The position numbers and the translations under genes are program-made. A DNA stretch of 8,241 bases, taken from positions 1 through 8,241 of the forward strand of contig JBQTJM010000255.1 in the NCBI GenBank assembly GCA_052387115.1. The letters are read 5' to 3'. Below, piece by piece: positions 5,324 through 8,241 of the stretch (the stretch's first letter is position 1; each line of letters opens with the position of its first letter). The notes beneath the pieces were generated by a model that had not been told where the DNA came from, made no database searches, and worked only from the letters and a program-made list of their open reading frames with translations. The stretch comes from JACCXJ01 sp052387115 (GTDB lineage: Bacteria > Pseudomonadota > Gammaproteobacteria > JACCXJ01).

Positions 5324-6361
5324 TCACGATGCCGGCGGGTTGGAATCGATAACCTGCACTTTCCCACCGGTATTCTCCTCTAATACAGGCGCATCGGTGA
5401 CGAGGAGTGTGGTGCCGGGCACGAGCAGTGGAGACAAGGTCTTGGCAAACTCCGGCGGCAATTTGATTCGAGTAGTGACTGCGTGCGGCAGATCGCGTCC
5501 CTCAGCATCGAAGTGGCCGGGCATGCTGATTGCCGTCCACCGGGGAACGGGAGCCCCTGGTAGGGCCGCATTGCTGCCCTCCCCTTGTCCTTCCCTGACA
5601 ATGAATGCGTGCGTTCCCAGCGGCTTGTCAGGCTCGGTAATGACGATGCGGGCACGCCCGATCTCGATTCCATTGCGGAAGACGATCACGCGCTGGTCCG
5701 CTCGACTCATCAGTGCAGAAATTGGCCCCACGGGCGACGCCTCCGGGGTCCATCGGAACTGTTCGCCGACTGCGAGGCGACTGCCTTCATCGAGCTCGCC
5801 GCTCTTGGGATCGATCGGCGCAAAGGCGCCTGGATGCGCGACCTCGGCCGGCGCTGTCGTGTCCTTGACCACTACCACGGTCATCCCCATCGGCGACACG
5901 CCAAAGAGATCTGCGGCGAACTGCGAGGGCAGGTGAATGCAGCCGTGCGACTCCGGATAGCCCGGCAAACCTCCCGCGTGCAGCGCGACGCCGCCCCACG
6001 TCAATCGCTCCTGGTAGGGCATGGCGGCATTGTTGTAGATCGATGAATGGTGATCCTTGTCCTTTTGCAGCACCGTAAAGATCCCGGTCGGTGTCTCATG
6101 ACCTGGCCGGCCAGTGCTCACGGTGGTAACGCCAATTTCAATGCCATTGCGGTACACGTAGCCACGCTGCTCATCGATGCTCACCAGCACGACGATCGGC
6201 CCCGTCGGCGCAATGCCCCGGTTCCAGATGAACTGGCCCGGTTTCAGTTGATTCGGCGCGGTGTCCACAGGTTGAGATTCCTTGGCTCCCCAGAATGGGA
6301 CCGCCGCCGAAGCGACCGAAGCACACAGGAAAGCGACTAGCGTCAACAGGATGCGATGCAT
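5324..6361 (-). CDS. L,D-transpeptidase (YkuD-type) with a degenerate second copy of the domain
   Basis: YkuD-type enzymes form 3-3 peptidoglycan cross-links or attach proteins to peptidoglycan in the periplasm. The 345-residue protein has a signal peptide (residues 1-19, SVASA before the cut). The first domain, about 39-167, contains QRGYVYRNG, STGRPGHETPTG, His128 in ALHAGG and the catalytic SHGCIHL motif at 138-144 with Cys141 and His139. The second half, about 197-325, repeats the pattern: GPIVVLVSIDEQRGYVYRNG (54-73) pairs with GPISALMSRADQRVIVFRNG (212-231), and LPSQFAADLF pairs with LPPEFAKTLS. In place of SHGC the second copy has VTTR, so it should be inactive. The ATG has a good ribosome binding site and a promoter lies upstream. 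The gene seems monocistronic. Family call is firm; the role of the second copy is unknown. Confidence 0.93.
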   Translation of the reverse strand: MHRILLTLVAFLCASVASAAVPFWGAKESQPVDTAPNQLKPGQFIWNRGIAPTGPIVVLVSIDEQRGYVYRNGIEIGVTTVSTGRPGHETPTGIFTVLQKDKDHHSSIYNNAAMPYQERLTWGGVALHAGGLPGYPESHGCIHLPSQFAADLFGVSPMGMTVVVVKDTTAPAEVAHPGAFAPIDPKSGELDEGSRLAVGEQFRWTPEASPVGPISALMSRADQRVIVFRNGIEIGRARIVITEPDKPLGTHAFIVREGQGEGSNAALPGAPVPRWTAISMPGHFDAEGRDLPHAVTTRIKLPPEFAKTLSPLLVPGTTLLVTDAPVLEENTGGKVQVIDSNPPAS

Positions 6362-6365
6362 GGCA

Positions 6366-6373
6366 CTCCTCCC
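6366..6373 (-). promoter_or_regulatory. Ribosome binding site of the L,D-transpeptidase gene
   Basis: On the minus strand GGGAGGAG ends 4 bases before the ATG at 6361-6359, a strong Shine-Dalgarno match (slightly close) that supports this start. Confidence 0.75.
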
Positions 6374-6417
6374 TCTGTGGGTATAGGCGAAACAAACGCC
6401 CGTGTTCGTAAAGAGGG

Positions 6418-6446
6418 ACAGTACTGCTGGGCTAGTGAGTTGTCAA
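6418..6446 (-). promoter_or_regulatory. Sigma-70-like promoter of the L,D-transpeptidase gene
   Basis: On the minus strand a perfect -35 box TTGACA (6446-6441) is followed after 17 bases by TACTGT (6423-6418), which matches four of six positions of TATAAT. This would start transcription near 6411, about 50 bases before the ATG. The spacing is ideal and no other gene needs this region on that strand. It is predicted from sequence only. Confidence 0.55.
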
Positions 6447-6519
6447 ACATACGAGTCCTCAGGCTTGAATCGGGGATTTTTCTGGCCCTTCACGTCGATC
6501 GGCTTCAGCACCGACGCGT

Positions 6520-6669
6520 TGCACGGTGGCGCGCAAGAATGTCGAGTTGACAATAACAGACATCCATCGCCGCAGTACCGTTCTGGCCGACCTGGAAACC
6601 GCGGGTGCGATCAGGATTGTCGGCGCGATGTACAACATCGAAACGGGGCTGCTCGAATTCCTCGGTTGA
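6520..6669 (+). pseudogene. Relic of a beta-carbonic anhydrase gene (3' end)
   Basis: From about 6526 the plus frame ending in TGA 6667-6669 reads VARKNVELTITDIHRRSTV, then LADLETAGAIRIVGAMYNIE and TGLLEFLG. This matches the C-terminal helix and last strands of bacterial beta-carbonic anhydrases, where a run like NVELTI...SPVLAELE...IVGAMYDLETG...EF is typical. Just upstream, the neighbouring frame gives DALHGG, similar to the residues that would precede it, so a single-base frameshift near 6520-6530 is likely. The zinc-binding part of the enzyme (CxDSR and HxxC) is absent: the sequence further upstream, which overlaps the L,D-transpeptidase promoter, is unrelated. It is a decayed gene end. 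Homology was judged by eye and is fairly convincing. Confidence 0.65.
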
Positions 6670-6742
6670 CGCAGCACAACGGCGCCGATATGATGCCGGT
6701 CATCGCAACAAGCACAGTCCGCTCCGCAATAGCAGATTTGCT

Positions 6743-7453
6743 ATGAAGTCTCGCAGCCGTACGGTATTAGTTTTTTTCGCCTTGGTCATGCTTACCGGGT
6801 GCGCCTCAACCAAAGTCACCCAGCAAACTCCGATGGTCAGCCCGGGGCTCGCGCGCCCCAATCAAATCTGGGTATACGACTTCATCGCCGATCCGGCCAA
6901 GGTCCCCGCCGATTCCTATATCAGCGACGACCTCAGTGCGCCGAGCACGCCGCCGACAGCCGAGGAGCTTGAAACCGGCCGTCAGCTTGGCGCGGCCATC
7001 GTCAAAGACCTGGTTGGGGATATCCGGGCCATGGGTCTTTCCGCGGTGCAGGCCGGGCCGAGGTCGGATCCGCAAGTTGGCGATGGCATAATCCGCGGTT
7101 ACCTCGTGTCGGTCCAGGGCGGCGGCACGGTCAGGCGTTTCGTGATCGGATTCGGCGCAGGTACTTCGGAGATGGAGGTTGTAGTGGAGGGCTATGTGAT
7201 GACGCCCCAGGGCTTGCAAAAACTCGGATCGGGGACGCTGAGCTCGTCCGGAAACAAGATGCCCGGAATGATCGCGCCGGCCGCGGTCGCGATTGCGACG
7301 GGCAATCCGATAGGCCTGATCGTTGTGGGCGGAATGAAGGTTTATGGCGAGGCGAGCGGCCGGAATACGCTCGAGGGAAGAGCCAAGGCGTCCCCCGATG
7401 CAATCGCTGAGGAGCTCAAACTCCGGTTCCGGGACCGTGGCTGGATAAATTGA
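6743..7453 (+). CDS. DUF4410-like outer-membrane or periplasmic lipoprotein
   Basis: The 236-residue product has a type II signal peptide: KSRSR, a hydrophobic core and the lipobox MLTGC with Cys20 as the lipidated residue; the next residues ASTK (no Asp at +2) favour the outer membrane. Features after it are WVYDFIADP (43-51), a helix with ETGRQLGAAIVKDLVGDI (77-94), a beta-rich part with GDGIIRGYLVSV and EMEVVVEGYV, a Gly/Ala-rich stretch near 173-200 that might touch a membrane, and a C-terminal helix IAEELKLRFRDRGW. This layout fits DUF4410 proteins, whose function is not established. ATG 6743 was chosen because the lipobox demands it; the frame upstream to 6605 overlaps the carbonic anhydrase relic in another frame. 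The ribosome binding site is weak and no promoter is obvious. Confidence 0.85.
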   Translation: MKSRSRTVLVFFALVMLTGCASTKVTQQTPMVSPGLARPNQIWVYDFIADPAKVPADSYISDDLSAPSTPPTAEELETGRQLGAAIVKDLVGDIRAMGLSAVQAGPRSDPQVGDGIIRGYLVSVQGGGTVRRFVIGFGAGTSEMEVVVEGYVMTPQGLQKLGSGTLSSSGNKMPGMIAPAAVAIATGNPIGLIVVGGMKVYGEASGRNTLEGRAKASPDAIAEELKLRFRDRGWIN

Positions 7454-7490
7454 GGGTCGGGCTGTGCGAATCTCCAAAGTTTGGACTATG

Positions 7491-7650
7491 TCAATCGGAG
7501 TTGGGGCCACGCCTTCCCGCCCCATCTTCTAGGTATTCCAGAAACGTCGTGTCTTGTACGATCAACGCCACCGGCTCCGCCGCAATGCTCTCTCCCGGAG
7601 CGCAGGACAGGCTTGTCGAAACGCGCAATGCCCTTTTTCAGCAGCTTGTT
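7491..7650 (-). mobile_element. Fragment of an IS4-type transposase
   Basis: On the minus strand the frame 7592-7533 reads ESIAAEPVALIVQDTTFLEY. In IS4-family (Tn5-like) transposases a segment of the form EPVxLxVQDTTxLxY carries the first Asp of the DDE triad, here the Asp encoded at 7553-7551. The codons before it, in a neighbouring frame (ARFDKPVLRSGRE, up to about 7640), resemble the helix that normally precedes it, which implies a frameshift near 7592. The frame ends in TGA at 7493-7491 and the rest of the transposase is absent. No terminal inverted repeats were found. It is an inactive scrap of an old insertion. Confidence 0.55.
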
Positions 7651-7664
7651 AGACCGCATGTATC

Positions 7665-7736
7665 TCAGAAGTGATACGAGAGCCCTAGAATCCCGTAATG
7701 GACGTTCAGGTCCGTTTCGATCTCTGGATTCTTCGC
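7665..7736 (-). pseudogene. Relic of an outer-membrane protein gene (last beta strands)
   Basis: The minus strand reads AKNPEIETDLNVHYGILGL, then SYHF and TGA (7667-7665). An ending in alternating hydrophobic residues with a final Phe (YGILGLSYHF) is the C-terminal signature of beta-barrel outer-membrane proteins. The frame is closed by a TGA a few codons upstream; a neighbouring frame gives DGVSVKAG just before it, consistent with a frameshift. Nothing further upstream resembles a barrel. It lies directly before the transposase scrap on the same strand. The remaining bases 7737-7841 show no gene. The call rests on a short motif and is tentative. Confidence 0.45.
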
Positions 7737-7841
7737 CCGCCTTCACAGAGACGCCGTCAGGCTCTTTAACTCAATGGTGGGGCTAAATTTGGGTAACCTT
7801 TCCGAAGCATCCGCTCAAAGCACAAAGACGAGAAGAGAGCT

Positions 7842-8241
7842 ATGACGACGATGAAAGCCAGACTTTCGACTACCTTGACGCTCTTAGCGATAGCCGGGGC
7901 GGCTCCGGGCGCCGAGCAGTCCTATGGCGGCGATTTGATGACCCGATCCACGCTTACCGGGGATTGGGGCGGTTGGCGCGATGACTTGAGCAAGAAAGGC
8001 GTGACCTTGGACGTGGACCTGCTGCAGACCGGCCAGGGCGTACCCGCGGGCGGTCGCAACAGCGCGTGGGAATACAACGGCGAGGCGTTATACGACTTCA
8101 ACGTGGACTTCGGCAAGCTGGGCCTCTGGCCCGGCGGTTTTCTGAAGATATTCGCCGAAAGCCAGTTTGGGCCTGGAGTCAACCTGAACACGGGTGCGAT
8201 CGCGGCCGTCAATACCAACGCCCTGTTTCCGGTGCCGAACG
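7842..8241 (+). CDS. Carbohydrate porin, OprB family (5' part, runs off the window)
   Basis: The first 133 codons of a porin gene are open to the window end. Residues 1-24 form a signal peptide (KAR, hydrophobic TLTLLAIAGAA, PGA before the likely cut). The hallmark of the family follows: LTGDWGGWRDDLSKKGVTLD at about 38-57, then QTGQGVPAGGRN, the strand YNGEALYDFNVDFGKLGLWP and GGFLKIFAESQFG. OprB-type porins are monomeric or trimeric outer-membrane barrels for sugar uptake. The ATG at 7842 follows a modest ribosome binding site (AGAAGAGAG at 7831-7839); ATG 7851 is an alternative. The gene is likely the partner or paralogue of the porin ending at 452. Bases just upstream hold transposase and outer-membrane protein debris, so its promoter may be recent; none stands out. 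Confidence 0.9.
   Translation, partial: MTTMKARLSTTLTLLAIAGAAPGAEQSYGGDLMTRSTLTGDWGGWRDDLSKKGVTLDVDLLQTGQGVPAGGRNSAWEYNGEALYDFNVDFGKLGLWPGGFLKIFAESQFGPGVNLNTGAIAAVNTNALFPVPN

Noticed and set aside
5172..5936. Plus-strand open frame of 254 codons opposite the L,D-transpeptidase gene
   Set aside because: Mirror frame of a clear minus-strand gene with catalytic motifs, promoter and ribosome binding site.
6547..6552. TTGACA hexamer on the plus strand as a promoter for the lipoprotein gene
   Set aside because: No -10-like hexamer at 16-18 bases; the nearest weak candidate is 23 bases away, and the hexamer lies within the carbonic anhydrase relic.
6806..7525. Minus-strand open frame of 239 codons opposite the lipoprotein gene
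   Set aside because: The plus-strand frame has a proper lipobox signal peptide and a DUF4410-like layout; the minus frame has no motif.

Overview
The window is GC-rich, densely coding bacterial DNA. Several of its genes are envelope proteins of a Gram-negative type: two OprB-family outer-membrane porins, a lipoprotein with a lipobox, and exported periplasmic proteins. This suggests a member of the Pseudomonadota. The lineage cannot be fixed from sequence reading alone. No tRNA, rRNA or CRISPR array was seen.

Layout. (1) Bases 1-452 are the 3' end of an OprB-like porin gene. (2) Bases 453-830 hold a short antisense relic of a second sulfatase gene and then a less GC-rich block with an IS-like edge. 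(3) Bases 831-3225 hold a formylglycine-generating enzyme (FGE) gene without its 5' part, followed 43 bases later by an intact secreted arylsulfatase with a strong ribosome binding site. (4) Bases 3226-3854 are non-coding: a 12-bp perfect hairpin, an array of 21/22-base tandem repeats, an unassigned stretch and a REP-like palindrome. (5) Bases 3855-5124 carry a small four-helix membrane protein and an exported protein of unknown function, separated by another hairpin. (6) Bases 5324-6361 on the minus strand encode an L,D-transpeptidase-like protein whose C-terminal half is a degenerate copy of its catalytic half; it has a readable promoter and ribosome binding site. (7) Bases 6520-6669 are the decayed 3' end of a beta-carbonic anhydrase gene, followed by a DUF4410-like lipoprotein. 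(8) Bases 7491-7736 are minus-strand debris: an IS4-type transposase fragment and the last strand of an outer-membrane protein. (9) Bases 7842-8241 are the 5' part of a second OprB porin gene that runs off the window.

How the genes may work together. The sulfatase carries the CTAGR motif whose cysteine must be converted to formylglycine by an FGE-type enzyme, and an FGE gene lies just upstream. Porins on both sides could admit small sulfated or sugar-like solutes to the periplasm, where the sulfatase should act. That would be a sulfate-ester scavenging locus. The FGE has lost its N-terminal region, so maturation may depend on another FGE elsewhere in the genome.

The main theme is turnover. 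At least four gene relics (sulfatase, carbonic anhydrase, outer-membrane protein, transposase), one truncated gene and several palindromes or repeats lie within 8 kb, which points to an accessory region that has been rearranged. I saw no clear new defence or mobile system. The best candidates for novelty are the duplicated L,D-transpeptidase architecture, the 21-base repeat array and the two uncharacterised envelope genes.
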